From assembly GCA_002280555.1 (NCBI GenBank), contig NCEE01000013.1, positions 1 through 64,000 on the forward strand: DNA of 64,000 nt, read 5' to 3'. The position numbers were made by a program, and so were the translations under genes. Numbering within the stretch: the first letter of the stretch is position 1; each line of letters opens with the position of its first letter. Under the pieces are notes generated by a model. It did no database searches. It saw nothing but the letters and a program-made list of their open reading frames with translations, and had not been told where the DNA came from. Shown piece after piece: positions 6,479 through 15,721 of the stretch. Source of the stretch: Sphingomonas sp. 32-62-10. GTDB taxonomy: Bacteria; Pseudomonadota; Alphaproteobacteria; Sphingomonadales; Sphingomonadaceae.

Positions 6479-8344
6479 ATGACCACAATCCCGCTGGTGG
6501 CGCTGGTCGGCAATCCCAATGCCGGCAAAAGCGCGCTATTCAACGCGCTGACCGGCGCGCGGCAGAAAGTGGGCAATTATCCGGGCGTTACGGTGGAGCG
6601 GCATTCGGGGCGGCTTGCGCTACCCGATGGCCGTCCGGTCGAGCTGGTCGACCTGCCCGGTGCCTATAGCCTCGATCCGGGCAGCCCCGACGAGCGGGTC
6701 ACGCGTGACGTGTTGACCGGCACGCAAGCGGGCGAACGACTGCCCGATGCGCTGATCGTGGTGGTGGATGCCGCCAATCTCGACAATCACCTCCGCTTCA
6801 CGCTGCAGCTGATCGCGCTTGGCCTGCCGGTGGTGGTGGCGCTCAATATGGTCGATCTCGCCGAGCGCGACGGGCTGGTGCTCGATCCGGAACGGCTATC
6901 TGCTGAGCTTGGTGTACCCGTGGTGCCGACGGTTGCTGTGCGCAAGCGCGGGCTCGATGTGCTGAAGGCGCAAGTGAGCGACATGATCGGCACCGGCGCC
7001 GTCACACGGCTGCGGGCAAGCGACGGGAGCGTGCAGGAAGATATCGTCACGTTGCAGCGCCGCGCCCGAACGATTGCGATGGCGGCGACGATTTCCGAAA
7101 CCCCCACCCGCCGCTGGACGCATATGCTCGACGAGATCGCACTGCACCCGGTGTGGGGGATGATGTTGCTCGCGACGATATTGTTCCTGATGTTCCAGGC
7201 GGTGTTCAGCTGGGCCACGGTGCCTGCCGACCTGATCGATCGCGGGTTCAGCGCAATCGGCGATGCGATTACCGCCCGGTTTGGCGAGGGTTTCTTCCCA
7301 TCGCTGATCGTCGACGGCGTGATCGCAGGCGTAGGCGCGGTAATCGTGTTTCTACCGCAGATCATGATTCTGTTTTTCTTCATCCTGCTGCTCGAGGCCA
7401 GCGGCTATATGGTGCGCGCCGCCTTCTTGATGGACCGGGTGATGGCGAGCGTCGGCCTGTCGGGTCGCGCCTTTATTCCGTTGCTGTCGAGCTTTGCCTG
7501 CGCCGTGCCTGGCATCATGGCGACCCGCACGATCGAGGATGAGAAGGACCGGCTGACGACGATCCTGATTGCGCCGCTGATGACCTGTTCGGCGCGCCTG
7601 CCGGTCTACACGCTGATTATCGCCGCGCTGATCCCCAACACCCCGGTGCTGCCTTTCATCGGGCTGCAGGGGGTGGTGATGTTCGGCCTGTATGTGATGG
7701 GGGTGGTCGGCGCATTTATCGCCGCGCTGGTGCTGCGCAAGACGGTGACCAAAGGGGCTTCATCGGGTTTCATGATGGAAATGCCGAAGTACCAGCTGCC
7801 TCGTGCACGCGATGTGGCGCAGGGGCTGTGGGGCCGCGTGGAGATTTTCCTGCGACGCGCGGGCACGATCATTCTCTATTCCACGATCGCTTTATGGCTG
7901 TTGCTGAGTTTTCCCAAACCGCCTGAGGGCAGCCCGGTTTCGCCGGTAAACTATTCGGTCGCTGGGCGTGTCGCCAATGGGCTGGCGGTGGTGCTGAAAC
8001 CGATCGGGTTCGATCGCGACATTGCGCTTGCGCTGATCCCGGCGATGGCGGCACGCGAGGTAGCGGTGGCGGCATTGGCGACGGTTTATGCGATCGACAA
8101 TCCGGACGGGGAGAGCGGACAAAAGGCGCTGGCTGCCAACTTGCGCACACATTGGAGCCTGCCGACGGCACTCGCCTTCCTGATGTGGTTCGTGTTTGCG
8201 CCGCAGTGCATTTCGACGATTGCCGTTACCCGGCGCGAGACCAACAGCTGGAAATGGCCCGCCTTCATGGTCGGCTATTTGTTCGTGCTGGCATATGTCG
8301 CTGCCGGAGCTACATATTGGTCAGCAATCGCACTCGGTTTGTAG
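6479..8344 (+). CDS. feoB: ferrous iron transporter B
   Basis: 621 residues, on the short side for FeoB (E. coli about 770). The N-terminal G domain has G1 GNPNAGKS (11-18), G2 YPGVTVE, G3 DLPG (58-61) and G4 NMVD (123-126). It is followed by a helical GDI-like linker and then the membrane domain from about residue 220. That domain contains two Gate motifs: the first around LSSFACAVPGIMATR, with the key Cys, and the second around ALIPAMAAREVAVAALATVY. It imports Fe2+ across the inner membrane with GTP hydrolysis. There is no FeoC-like C-terminal extension. Together with feoA it is probably repressed by a Fur-type regulator. Confidence 0.96.
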   Translation: MTTIPLVALVGNPNAGKSALFNALTGARQKVGNYPGVTVERHSGRLALPDGRPVELVDLPGAYSLDPGSPDERVTRDVLTGTQAGERLPDALIVVVDAANLDNHLRFTLQLIALGLPVVVALNMVDLAERDGLVLDPERLSAELGVPVVPTVAVRKRGLDVLKAQVSDMIGTGAVTRLRASDGSVQEDIVTLQRRARTIAMAATISETPTRRWTHMLDEIALHPVWGMMLLATILFLMFQAVFSWATVPADLIDRGFSAIGDAITARFGEGFFPSLIVDGVIAGVGAVIVFLPQIMILFFFILLLEASGYMVRAAFLMDRVMASVGLSGRAFIPLLSSFACAVPGIMATRTIEDEKDRLTTILIAPLMTCSARLPVYTLIIAALIPNTPVLPFIGLQGVVMFGLYVMGVVGAFIAALVLRKTVTKGASSGFMMEMPKYQLPRARDVAQGLWGRVEIFLRRAGTIILYSTIALWLLLSFPKPPEGSPVSPVNYSVAGRVANGLAVVLKPIGFDRDIALALIPAMAAREVAVAALATVYAIDNPDGESGQKALAANLRTHWSLPTALAFLMWFVFAPQCISTIAVTRRETNSWKWPAFMVGYLFVLAYVAAGATYWSAIALGL

Positions 8345-8354
8345 GAAGAAGAAT

Positions 8355-8900
8355 ATGGCGGGCAGCGTCAACAAGGTGATCATCGTCGGCAATCTGGGTC
8401 GTGATCCCGAAAGCAAGACCTTCCAGAATGGCGGCAAGGTGGTGAACCTGCGCATCGCCACGTCGGACAGCTGGAAAGACAAGAACACCGGTGAGCGCAA
8501 GGAAGCGACCGAATGGCATTCGGTGGCGATCTTCAACGAAGGGCTGGCCAATGTGGCCGAGCGTTATCTGCGCAAAGGATCGAAGGTCTATATCGAGGGC
8601 GCACTGAAGACCCGCAAATGGCAGGACGCCAGCGGCAATGATCGTTATTCGACCGAGATCGTCCTGCAGGGCTTCAACAGCGTACTGACAATGCTCGATG
8701 GCGCGCCGGGTGCTGGTGGCGGTTCGGGCGGCGGCATGGGTGGCGGTGGCGGTGGCGACTGGGACGGCGGTCGCGATGATTTCGGCGGCAGCGGTTCAGC
8801 CCCCGCGCGCGGCGGTGGCAATCGTGGCGGCGGCGGCTTTGGCGGCGGCAACAGCGGTGGTGGCTTCCCCGACGATCTCGATGACGACGTTCCGTTCTGA
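8355..8900 (+). CDS. ssb: single-stranded DNA-binding protein
   Basis: 181 residues. The OB-fold (1 to about 110) begins MAGSVNKVIIVGNLGRDPE and includes the WHSVAIFNEGLANVAERYLRKGSKVYIEG core. A Gly-rich flexible linker (about 117-170) follows. The protein ends in the acidic tip DLDDDVPF, which docks partner proteins in replication and repair. The start at 8355 follows AGGAAGAAGA and lies 10 nt after the feoB stop. Transcription may read through from feoB, although ssb usually has its own promoter. No SOS box is visible upstream. Confidence 0.97.
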   Translation: MAGSVNKVIIVGNLGRDPESKTFQNGGKVVNLRIATSDSWKDKNTGERKEATEWHSVAIFNEGLANVAERYLRKGSKVYIEGALKTRKWQDASGNDRYSTEIVLQGFNSVLTMLDGAPGAGGGSGGGMGGGGGGDWDGGRDDFGGSGSAPARGGGNRGGGGFGGGNSGGGFPDDLDDDVPF

Positions 8901-8904
8901 CGGA

Positions 8905-9492
8905 CTATCGCCGAAGCAGGAACACGGCATGTTCGGCGAGGAGATTTGCCGCCGCTGATGTCGTGCGCTTGCCGTCCGACAGGAACCAAGCGCCCTCCAC
9001 GGTAACCCCGCGTTCCTTCACAAAGGCGCGGAAATCATCGACGGTCACGTGGTGGATATTGGGCGTATCGTACCAGCGTTCGGGCAACAGCCGCGTCACC
9101 GGCATCCGCCCGCCCCACAGTAGCGACGCGCGCACCCGCCAATGGGCGAAATTGGGGAAGGACACGAACGCCTGCCGCCCGATCCGGAGCAAATGATCAA
9201 GAACCATATCGGGCGCGCGCGCGGTCTGCAGCGTCTGGCTGAGGATCGCATAATCGAAACTGGCATCGGGATAATCCGCCAGATCGCGATCAGCATCGCC
9301 CTGCACCACGGATAGGCCGCGCGCGACGGCGGCGGCGACATTGTCGGCATCAATCTCCAGCCCGCGCGCATCCACCCGCCGATCGTCGCGCAGTGCCGCC
9401 ATCAGCGCGCCGTCGCCGCAGCCAACGTCAAGCACACGCGCACCGGGTGCGACATTGGCAGCGATGATCGCGAGATCGGGTCGCAAGGTCAT
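8905..9492 (-). CDS. metW: methionine biosynthesis protein MetW
   Basis: 195 residues with a class I methyltransferase-like fold: motif I is VLDVGCGDGALMAAL near 20-34. The later segments IHHVTVDDFRAFVKERG and the W/F-rich core LISFPNFAHWRVR-type block are characteristic of MetW. MetW is required with MetX for homoserine acylation in alpha- and beta-proteobacteria. Its start overlaps the metX stop by 4 nt, giving the usual metXW operon. It converges on ssb with a gap of only 4 bp. Confidence 0.94.
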   Translation of the reverse strand: MTLRPDLAIIAANVAPGARVLDVGCGDGALMAALRDDRRVDARGLEIDADNVAAAVARGLSVVQGDADRDLADYPDASFDYAILSQTLQTARAPDMVLDHLLRIGRQAFVSFPNFAHWRVRASLLWGGRMPVTRLLPERWYDTPNIHHVTVDDFRAFVKERGVTVEGAWFLSDGKRTTSAAANLLAEHAVFLLRR

Positions 9493-10607
9493 GCCACCGA
9501 CCGCAGAAAGCCGTCGACCACCCGGTTCAACTCCGGTGATTCGAGCAGGAAAGCGTCATGGCCATAGGGACTCGATAGCTCGACAAAGCTTGCCGCCGCG
9601 CCGCTGGCATTGAGCGCATGGACAATGCTGCGCGATTCCGCGGTCGGATAGAGCCAGTCGGTATCGAAGCTGACGAGGCAGAACCGCGCCGCAGTGTCCC
9701 GAAAGGCATTGGCGAGCATGCCGCCATGTTCCTCGGCGAGATCGAAATAATCCATGGCGCGGGTGATGTAGAGATAACTGTTCGCATCGAACCGATCGAC
9801 AAAGCTGATCCCCTGGTGCCGCAAATAGCTTTCGACCTGAAAATCGGCGTCGAACCCAAAGCTCTTCGCTTCCCGTGCCTGCAGACGCCGCCCGAATTTC
9901 TCAGTCAGCCCAGCTTCCGACAGATAGGTGATGTGCGCCGCCATCCGCGCTACCGCCAGCCCCGCCGTTGGTGGCTCGCAGCTGGCATAGTAATCACCGC
10001 CGTGCCATCGCGGATCGGCCATCACCGCCTGGCGGCCGACCTCGTGAAAGGCGATATTTTGCGCGGTATGGCGCGCGGTGGAGGCGATCACCACTGCAGC
10101 GCGGACCCGCTCCGGGAAAGTGGCCGGCCAGCTGAGCGCCTGCATGCCCCCCATCGACCCACCGACGACCGCGCGCAGCACCCCCACGCCGAGATGATCG
10201 AGTAGCATCGCCTGCGCGCGCACCATGTCGCGGATCGTGATGACCGGAAACGTCATGCCCCAGGGCCTGCCGGTCGCGGGGTTGATGCTCGCGGGGCCGG
10301 ACGACCCCATACAACTGCCGAGCACATTGGCGCAGATGACGAAGTGCCGCGCCGGATCAATCGGCTTGCCTTCACCCACCATCCGCGTCCACCAGCCGGG
10401 CTTGCCGGTGATCGGGTGGTCGCTGGCGACATGCTGATCGCCCGTCAGCGCGTGACAGATGAGGACCGCGTTGCCGCCATCCGCGTCCAGCGTGCCATAG
10501 GTTTCATAGGCGATGTCGACCGGGGACAGCAGATTACCCCCGTCGAGCCGCAAGGGGCCGGGCAGAGTGATCGACCGGCTGAGCCCGTAACGCGCGTCAT
10601 GCTCCAT
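9489..10607 (-). CDS. metX: homoserine O-acyltransferase
   Basis: 372 residues, alpha/beta-hydrolase fold. The nucleophile Ser is in VVGGSMGGMQAL (Ser near 151), the catalytic His is in SSPYGHDAFLLE near the C-terminus, and the Asp is in the SFDTDWLYP segment. It activates homoserine for direct sulfhydrylation toward methionine; whether acetyl- or succinyl-CoA is used cannot be settled from sequence alone. It starts only about 20 bp from the first possible start of hisC on the other strand. That leaves little room for a leader, and I see no SAM-II riboswitch. Confidence 0.95.
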   Translation of the reverse strand: MEHDARYGLSRSITLPGPLRLDGGNLLSPVDIAYETYGTLDADGGNAVLICHALTGDQHVASDHPITGKPGWWTRMVGEGKPIDPARHFVICANVLGSCMGSSGPASINPATGRPWGMTFPVITIRDMVRAQAMLLDHLGVGVLRAVVGGSMGGMQALSWPATFPERVRAAVVIASTARHTAQNIAFHEVGRQAVMADPRWHGGDYYASCEPPTAGLAVARMAAHITYLSEAGLTEKFGRRLQAREAKSFGFDADFQVESYLRHQGISFVDRFDANSYLYITRAMDYFDLAEEHGGMLANAFRDTAARFCLVSFDTDWLYPTAESRSIVHALNASGAAASFVELSSPYGHDAFLLESPELNRVVDGFLRSVA

Positions 10608-10672
10608 GATCGGGCGCTAGGGCCGGGGTGTTCGCCTTGTCAATGTCGGGTGCCGGGGGCTATGCGCCGGGA

Positions 10673-11773
10673 ATGACTGCACCTGTCCCCAAAGATTGGG
10701 TCATGGCCATCGCGCCCTATGTCCCCGGCCGATCGACCGCTGATGACGGGCGCAAGCTCGTCAAGCTTTCCGCCAACGAGAACCCCCTCGGTACGTCACC
10801 CGCTGCGCGCGCCGCGTTCAACGCCGCGCATGCCTCGCTTGATCGCTATCCCGATCCCGGCGCGACGATTTTGCGTGAGGCTGTGGCGGAGACGTACGGG
10901 CTCGATCCGCTGCGCGTCATCTACGGCACTGGGTCCGACGATGTGCTCCATCTGGCCGCCGGTGCCTTTGCCGGGCCGGGTGATGAGGTAATCTTCGTCC
11001 ATTACGGTTTTGCCGTTTACGAAATCGCGGCGCGGCGCGTTGGGGCGACCCCAGTGATCGCCCCCGACACCGATTATGCGACCGATGTCGACGCGATTCT
11101 GGCATGCGTTACCGATCGCACCCGGATCATCTTCCTCGCCAACCCGAACAACCCCACAGGCACTTTCACGCCCCGCGCAGAAATCGCCCGGCTGCATGCG
11201 GCTTTACCAAAGCACGTGCTGCTTGTGATCGACCAAGCCTATGCAGAGTATATCGAGCCCGAGGATGACGATGCCGGGCTGGCGCTAGCGATGACCGAGC
11301 CCAATGTGCTGATCACGCGGACCTTCTCCAAGATATATGGGCTGGCCGCCGAACGGATTGGCTGGGGCTATGGTGCAGCACCGCTGATCGAGGCGATGCA
11401 CCGCATTCGCCTGCCCTTCAACGTCACGACCGCCGGGCAATTGGCGGCAGTGGCGGCGCTTGGCGATCAGGATTTCGTCACCTCGACCCGCGCGCATAAT
11501 GCCCATTGGCGGGCATGGCTGGCGGGCGAGATCGCTTCGATGGGCAATCACGGCCTGCGCGCAGTGCCATCCAAGGCCAATTTCCTGCTGGTGCTGTTCG
11601 AAGGCGCTGTGACCGCTGAAGCAGCGTATAAGGACCTAATGGAACGCGGCTATATCGTCCGCTGGTTGCCGGGCCAGGGCCTGCCGCACGGGCTGCGGAT
11701 GACGATCGGCACCGAGGAAGAGACTCGCGGGCTGGCCAAGGCCTTGCGCGATATTGTTGAGCATCAGCGCTGA
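10673..11773 (+). CDS. hisC: histidinol-phosphate aminotransferase
   Basis: 366 residues from ATG 10673 (MTAPVPKDWVMAIAPYVPG); the frame extends upstream to a GTG at 10628. It is a fold type I aminotransferase with LSANENPLG at the N-terminus, the substrate-binding NPNNPTGT, and the PLP lysine in TRTFSKIYGLA near residue 220. It converts imidazole-acetol phosphate to histidinol phosphate. Because it is fused by a TGATG overlap to a prephenate dehydrogenase gene, it probably also serves as an aromatic aminotransferase for tyrosine and phenylalanine, as reported for related hisC-tyrA pairs. Confidence 0.93.
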   Translation: MTAPVPKDWVMAIAPYVPGRSTADDGRKLVKLSANENPLGTSPAARAAFNAAHASLDRYPDPGATILREAVAETYGLDPLRVIYGTGSDDVLHLAAGAFAGPGDEVIFVHYGFAVYEIAARRVGATPVIAPDTDYATDVDAILACVTDRTRIIFLANPNNPTGTFTPRAEIARLHAALPKHVLLVIDQAYAEYIEPEDDDAGLALAMTEPNVLITRTFSKIYGLAAERIGWGYGAAPLIEAMHRIRLPFNVTTAGQLAAVAALGDQDFVTSTRAHNAHWRAWLAGEIASMGNHGLRAVPSKANFLLVLFEGAVTAEAAYKDLMERGYIVRWLPGQGLPHGLRMTIGTEEETRGLAKALRDIVEHQR

Positions 11774-12681
11774 TGCTGCCTTTCGCCCGGGTCACCATTA
11801 TCGGGCTGGGGCTGATCGGTTCGTCGATCGCCCATGCGATCCGCGCCAACATGCCGACCGTGCGTCTGACCGGGCATGATGCCGACGCCGATGTGCGTGA
11901 CACCGCTATTCGGCTTCAACTCTGCGATGACATCGCCGATACGGCCGGCGCCGCGGTGATCGATGCCGATCTGGTGATTTTATGCGTACCGGTGGGCGCG
12001 ATGGCGGCCGCTGCCGCTGCTCTACGTGATGATCTGCCCGCCGAAGCGATCGTCAGCGATGTTGGCAGCTGCAAGGAAGAGGTGGCGCGCGTCCTGGTCG
12101 AGGCGCTCCCGGGCGCAACGATCGTCCCTGCGCATCCGGTGGCGGGCACCGAGCGTTCCGGGCCGGAGGCTGGGTTTGCCACGCTGTTCCAGGGTCGCTG
12201 GTGCATTGTGACCCCGATCGAGGGCATGCCCGAGACAGCGACCGAGCGGGTCAGCGATTTCTGGCGCAAGCTGGGGGCAGAGGTCGACCTGATGGCCCCC
12301 GACCATCACGACCGGGTGCTCGCGGTGACAAGCCATCTGCCCCATCTGATCGCCTATACGATCGTCGGCACGGCATCCGATCTGGAGGAAGTGACGCAAT
12401 CCGAAGTGATCAAATATTCGGCCGGCGGGTTTCGCGATTTCACCCGGATCGCCGCATCGGACCCGACGATGTGGCGCGATGTGTTCCTGTCGAACCGCGA
12501 AGCCGTGCTCGACATGCTTCAACGCTTTTCGGAGGATCTGTCATCGCTGCAGCGTGCGATCCGCTGGGGCAAGGGGGACGAGCTGTTTGATCTGTTCACC
12601 CGCACCCGCGCGGTCCGCCGCAGCATTATCGAACAAGGGCAGGATGATGCCGCCCCCGATTTCGGGCGATCGCACGAATAG
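11773..12681 (+). CDS. tyrC: prephenate/arogenate dehydrogenase
   Basis: 302 residues. An NAD(P)-binding Rossmann motif (IIGLGLIGSSIA) starts near residue 9. Further signatures are DVGSCKE, PAHPVAGTERSGPEA and the helical SHLPHLIAYTIVG dimer region. It carries out the oxidative decarboxylation that commits chorismate-derived material to tyrosine. Its start codon overlaps the hisC stop by one base, so translation is coupled. No chorismate mutase or ACT domain is attached. The tail converges on plsC with one intervening base. Confidence 0.93.
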   Translation: MLPFARVTIIGLGLIGSSIAHAIRANMPTVRLTGHDADADVRDTAIRLQLCDDIADTAGAAVIDADLVILCVPVGAMAAAAAALRDDLPAEAIVSDVGSCKEEVARVLVEALPGATIVPAHPVAGTERSGPEAGFATLFQGRWCIVTPIEGMPETATERVSDFWRKLGAEVDLMAPDHHDRVLAVTSHLPHLIAYTIVGTASDLEEVTQSEVIKYSAGGFRDFTRIAASDPTMWRDVFLSNREAVLDMLQRFSEDLSSLQRAIRWGKGDELFDLFTRTRAVRRSIIEQGQDDAAPDFGRSHE

Positions 12682-12682
12682 C

Positions 12683-13366
12683 TTATTCGAGCACATTGAT
12701 CGCCGCATGCACCCGCGCCTCGATCTCTTCCCGCGGCAATTTGGGCGGGATTCGTTCGCCGAACAGGAAGGTCACGACACCGGGGCGCTTGGGCCCCTTT
12801 TTCGGCCAAACCGCGCCTGAATTGATCGCGATCGGCACGACGGGCAAGCCAAGCACCCGGTACAGCCCGGCAAAGCCCGATTTGAGCGGCGGGGTCTCGC
12901 CCTGCGCGACGCGGGTGCCTTCGGGGAAGATCACCACTGATCGTCCCTGCGCGAGCGCTTGCCTTGCCTCACGCATCATCTGGCGCAGCGCCGCGGCGTT
13001 GCTATCGCGGTCAACAACGATCGCCCCGTAACGCTGCACCGCCCAGCCCCATACGGGGATCGAGGCGAGTTCGCGCTTGATGACGAACACGGGGTTACCC
13101 AGCGTCATACACAGATCGAGTGTCTCAAACATCGCATGATGCTTGACGGCGTAGAAGGTAGGCTCGGTGGCGATCTTTCCTTCATAGCGCGTGGTAATGC
13201 CCAGCGTTACACGCGCTGCAAACCGGTGAAAGCGCGACCAGAGATAGACATTGGCAATGAAAGCCCGCTGCCCGAACAGCGAGGTGATTGGCGTCGCCAG
13301 CACAATCGGTACCGATCCACCATAGAAAACGAGAACAAACAACCACGTCCGCAGGCGGTTAATCAT
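12683..13366 (-). CDS. plsC: 1-acyl-sn-glycerol-3-phosphate acyltransferase
   Basis: 227 residues from ATG 13366, whose ATGA overlaps the stop of the upstream ydcF-like gene. There is one N-terminal membrane segment (about 7-30). The acyltransferase block I reads VKHHAMFETLD, an HX4E variant of the usual HX4D that is seen in other alphaproteobacterial PlsC proteins. Block III is VVIFPEGTRVA, and there is a P-I-A-I-N-S-G block IV. It acylates lysophosphatidate to phosphatidate at the inner membrane. It is the last gene of a four-gene coupled operon with ftsE, ftsX and the DUF218 gene. Confidence 0.93.
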   Translation of the reverse strand: MINRLRTWLFVLVFYGGSVPIVLATPITSLFGQRAFIANVYLWSRFHRFAARVTLGITTRYEGKIATEPTFYAVKHHAMFETLDLCMTLGNPVFVIKRELASIPVWGWAVQRYGAIVVDRDSNAAALRQMMREARQALAQGRSVVIFPEGTRVAQGETPPLKSGFAGLYRVLGLPVVPIAINSGAVWPKKGPKRPGVVTFLFGERIPPKLPREEIEARVHAAINVLE

Positions 13367-13899
13367 CCGCCGATTCCCAGCCACAGCGCCACGCGCCGGA
13401 CAAGATACTTGTCATATTCGGCGAGCAGCAGCAGGAAACGCGGGGCACCGGCCACACCGTCCCCCTCAACCCGAACATCGGGGCCGAGCGCATAAGTGAG
13501 TTCCAGCCGGGCGCGGCGCAAATGCCAGTCCGCCGTCACTAGCCGGACCGATTTATACCCGTGGCGGCGCACCCAATCTCGCGTTTCCTCAGCATTGGAA
13601 CGGGTATCGACTGCCTCGCGCCCCAGATCGATACAACAGGCGAAAAGCTTGGGGGAAGTACGGTACTCGATCGCCAGGTCCACAGGGCGCACCCCCGGCG
13701 CCACCCCGGTCACCAGCATTCGCTTTGCGGCACCTGCCTGCATCAGTGCGATGCCGCGATCGATGCGCCCCGCCCCCCCGGTCGGCACCACGATGGCATC
13801 GGTACGGCGATTATCGAGCGGGCCGGGCAGAAACGCCATGAACCAGGCAAATCCCAGCAACCAGGCGATGGCGATAAGGCCGATGATCCGTCTGATCAC
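13363..13899 (-). CDS. YdcF/ElyC-type DUF218 membrane-anchored protein
   Basis: 178 residues with one N-terminal transmembrane helix (about 5-25) and a periplasmic DUF218 domain. Family motifs are DAIVVPTGGAGRIDRGIALM, AAKRMLVTGV, the SNAEETRDWVRR segment and LVTADWHLRRARLEL. DUF218 proteins such as ElyC and SanA are linked to envelope integrity and peptidoglycan precursor handling. Enzymatic activity is not established for most of them. It overlaps ftsX and plsC by 4 nt each, which suggests an envelope or division role. Confidence 0.9.
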   Translation of the reverse strand: MIRRIIGLIAIAWLLGFAWFMAFLPGPLDNRRTDAIVVPTGGAGRIDRGIALMQAGAAKRMLVTGVAPGVRPVDLAIEYRTSPKLFACCIDLGREAVDTRSNAEETRDWVRRHGYKSVRLVTADWHLRRARLELTYALGPDVRVEGDGVAGAPRFLLLLAEYDKYLVRRVALWLGIGG

Positions 13900-14789
13900 A
13901 AAAACTGCCTCAAGGCGCCAAGCACAGCATAGCGCGCCGCCACCGTCGCCAGCAACGCGAACAGGATCGGCAGCCCGGCGAGCAGTACCCAGTCCCGCTC
14001 TGATAGCGCAATGCCACTCACCAGATCGGAGCCAAGCCCCGAAAGCTGGCTACCGACAAGGCCAATCGTCAGCATCGCCAGCACCGTGCCCGCCGCGCCG
14101 CCATAGAGCGTGTCGAGCGCGATCCGCCGCTGGAATAGCCGCGCGACCTGCATGTCAGTCGAGCCAAGCATGTGGAGCACCTCGATCGTCTCGCGGTGGG
14201 TATCAAGCCCCGCGCGCCCGACCAGAATCACGACGGCGGCGGTTGCCCCGGCCATCAGCACGACTAAGCCCGCTGCAAGCCAAATCATCAGCTGCATGAA
14301 ATTGCTGACCGGCGACATCCAGCTTTCATGCCGGTCAATCCGCGCGGACGGCACCACGGCGCGAACTGCGCGTGCCAGGCGCGCAACCGCGCTGTCGGTG
14401 CCCGCCAGCAGCTCGACATCGATCATCGCGGGCATCGGCAGATCGGGATCGGCACCGTCTTCGCCCAGCCAGGGGCGCAGCAAGCCGGCAAGCTGGGCGC
14501 GATCGACCGGTTCGGCGCGCGCGACACCAGGTGTCTGCCGGATCAGGCGAAGCGCAGCCGCGGCGTCGCGTTCACGCGCGCCTTCATTGGCCTCGACGAT
14601 CTGAACCGTCACGCGACCCGCAATCTGGCGATCGAGCACATTAGCCGCCGCCAGCGTCCCAAGCCCGAATGCTGCTGCCAGCACCGTCAGGAACAGCATG
14701 ATCGCCATGATCCAGATCATCGATCGCGTCCGCCGACTTTCATCGAGCAGGCGACGATCGGCGGCGGGGGTGATGAGGCGAATCTTCAC
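13896..14789 (-). CDS. ftsX: cell division ABC transporter permease FtsX
   Basis: 297 residues with four transmembrane segments. The first is at about 25-50, then comes a periplasmic loop (about 60-165) with the AVVPSARIDRHESWMSPV-type ending, then three C-terminal passes. With FtsE it forms the type VII-like ABC complex that activates amidases at the division site; it does not transport a solute. The stop overlaps the ydcF-like start and the start overlaps the ftsE stop (ATGA at both ends). The periplasmic loop is longer than the transmembrane linkers and is where amidase activators would bind. Confidence 0.93.
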   Translation of the reverse strand: MKIRLITPAADRRLLDESRRTRSMIWIMAIMLFLTVLAAAFGLGTLAAANVLDRQIAGRVTVQIVEANEGARERDAAAALRLIRQTPGVARAEPVDRAQLAGLLRPWLGEDGADPDLPMPAMIDVELLAGTDSAVARLARAVRAVVPSARIDRHESWMSPVSNFMQLMIWLAAGLVVLMAGATAAVVILVGRAGLDTHRETIEVLHMLGSTDMQVARLFQRRIALDTLYGGAAGTVLAMLTIGLVGSQLSGLGSDLVSGIALSERDWVLLAGLPILFALLATVAARYAVLGALRQFL

Positions 14790-15490
14790 GTCGCGCCGCC
14801 CGGCGGATGGCGCAGCGAGCCGGTCGGATCGAGCAGGCGCCCCTGATCGAGCCGCATCATATGAGCATTGGGAATCCGCCCGAGCAGATGGAAATCATGC
14901 GTGGCGACCACCACCGTCGTACCGAGCCGGTTCAGGCTATCAAACAAGTGCAAAAGGCGTTCGGCCATGTCGGGATCGACATTGCCGGTCGGCTCGTCGG
15001 CGACCAGAATTTCGGGTCGACCAATCACTGCGCGCGCGATGGCCACGCGCTGTTGCTCGCCACCCGACAAGGTTGGCGCTTTGGCATCGACCCGGTCGGA
15101 CAAACCAACCCAGGCAAGCATTTCGCGCACAGGCGCCTCTACGTCAGCCTCCGGCACGCCGGAAACCCGCAGTGGCAAGGCGATATTGTCGTAGGCAGAC
15201 AGGTGTGGCAGCAGCCGGAAATCCTGAAAAACCACCCCGATCCGGCGGCGAAAACCCGGCAGCCGATCGCGCGGCAGCGTCACCGCATCCTCACCGAACA
15301 GCCGGATCGACCCGCGCGTGGGGCGCTGCGACAGATAGAGCAGCTTGAGCAACGAGGTTTTTCCGGCGCCCGACGCGCCAGTCAGGAAATAGAAGGCGCC
15401 ACTCGACAGGGAAAAGCTGACATCGGACAGGGTTTCCTGCCCGGTGCCATAGCGTAGCCCCACATTGTCGAATTGAACGATGTTCGCCAT
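14786..15490 (-). CDS. ftsE: cell division ATP-binding protein FtsE
   Basis: 234 residues from ATG 15490 (MANIVQFDNVGLRYG). Walker A is GASGAGKTS (38-46), the ABC signature is LSGGEQQRVAIARA, Walker B runs into LVADEPTGNVD, and the switch His is in VVVATHDFHLL. It is the cytoplasmic ATPase partner of FtsX. The frame stays open far upstream (to 15964), but only this start fits the family. A GC-rich hairpin (GGGGC-GATGC-GCCCC, near 15665-15679) lies in the 230-bp gap before the divergent zinc-ribbon gene, which otherwise should hold both promoters. Confidence 0.95.
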   Translation of the reverse strand: MANIVQFDNVGLRYGTGQETLSDVSFSLSSGAFYFLTGASGAGKTSLLKLLYLSQRPTRGSIRLFGEDAVTLPRDRLPGFRRRIGVVFQDFRLLPHLSAYDNIALPLRVSGVPEADVEAPVREMLAWVGLSDRVDAKAPTLSGGEQQRVAIARAVIGRPEILVADEPTGNVDPDMAERLLHLFDSLNRLGTTVVVATHDFHLLGRIPNAHMMRLDQGRLLDPTGSLRHPPGGAT

Positions 15491-15721
15491 GGCGGCGCGG
15501 TTTCCGCTTTCAATCGTTGGTTGACGTTCGTCGCAGCCATCGCACGCCCGGGCGAGCGGCTCAAGCATACACGCCCTTCTCGCGCTTTGCCGCCCATCGG
15601 TTGCCGGTCCCCTCTTGCCACCAGCGCCTGCAACGTGCTTAGATTCGCTTTGGGATGGGGAAAGGGGCGATGCGCCCCAAAACAGACCTGACACTGCCGG
15701 GCAACAACGAAATACAGCGCC

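Noticed and set aside
8698..8958. Ala/Val-rich ORF in the ssb 3' region
   Set aside because: It is the +1 frame of the Gly-rich ssb linker; low complexity and no start context.
10608..10672. SAM-II type riboswitch before metX
   Set aside because: The gap is too short and shows no conserved SAM-II pattern, and it overlaps the upstream start region of hisC.
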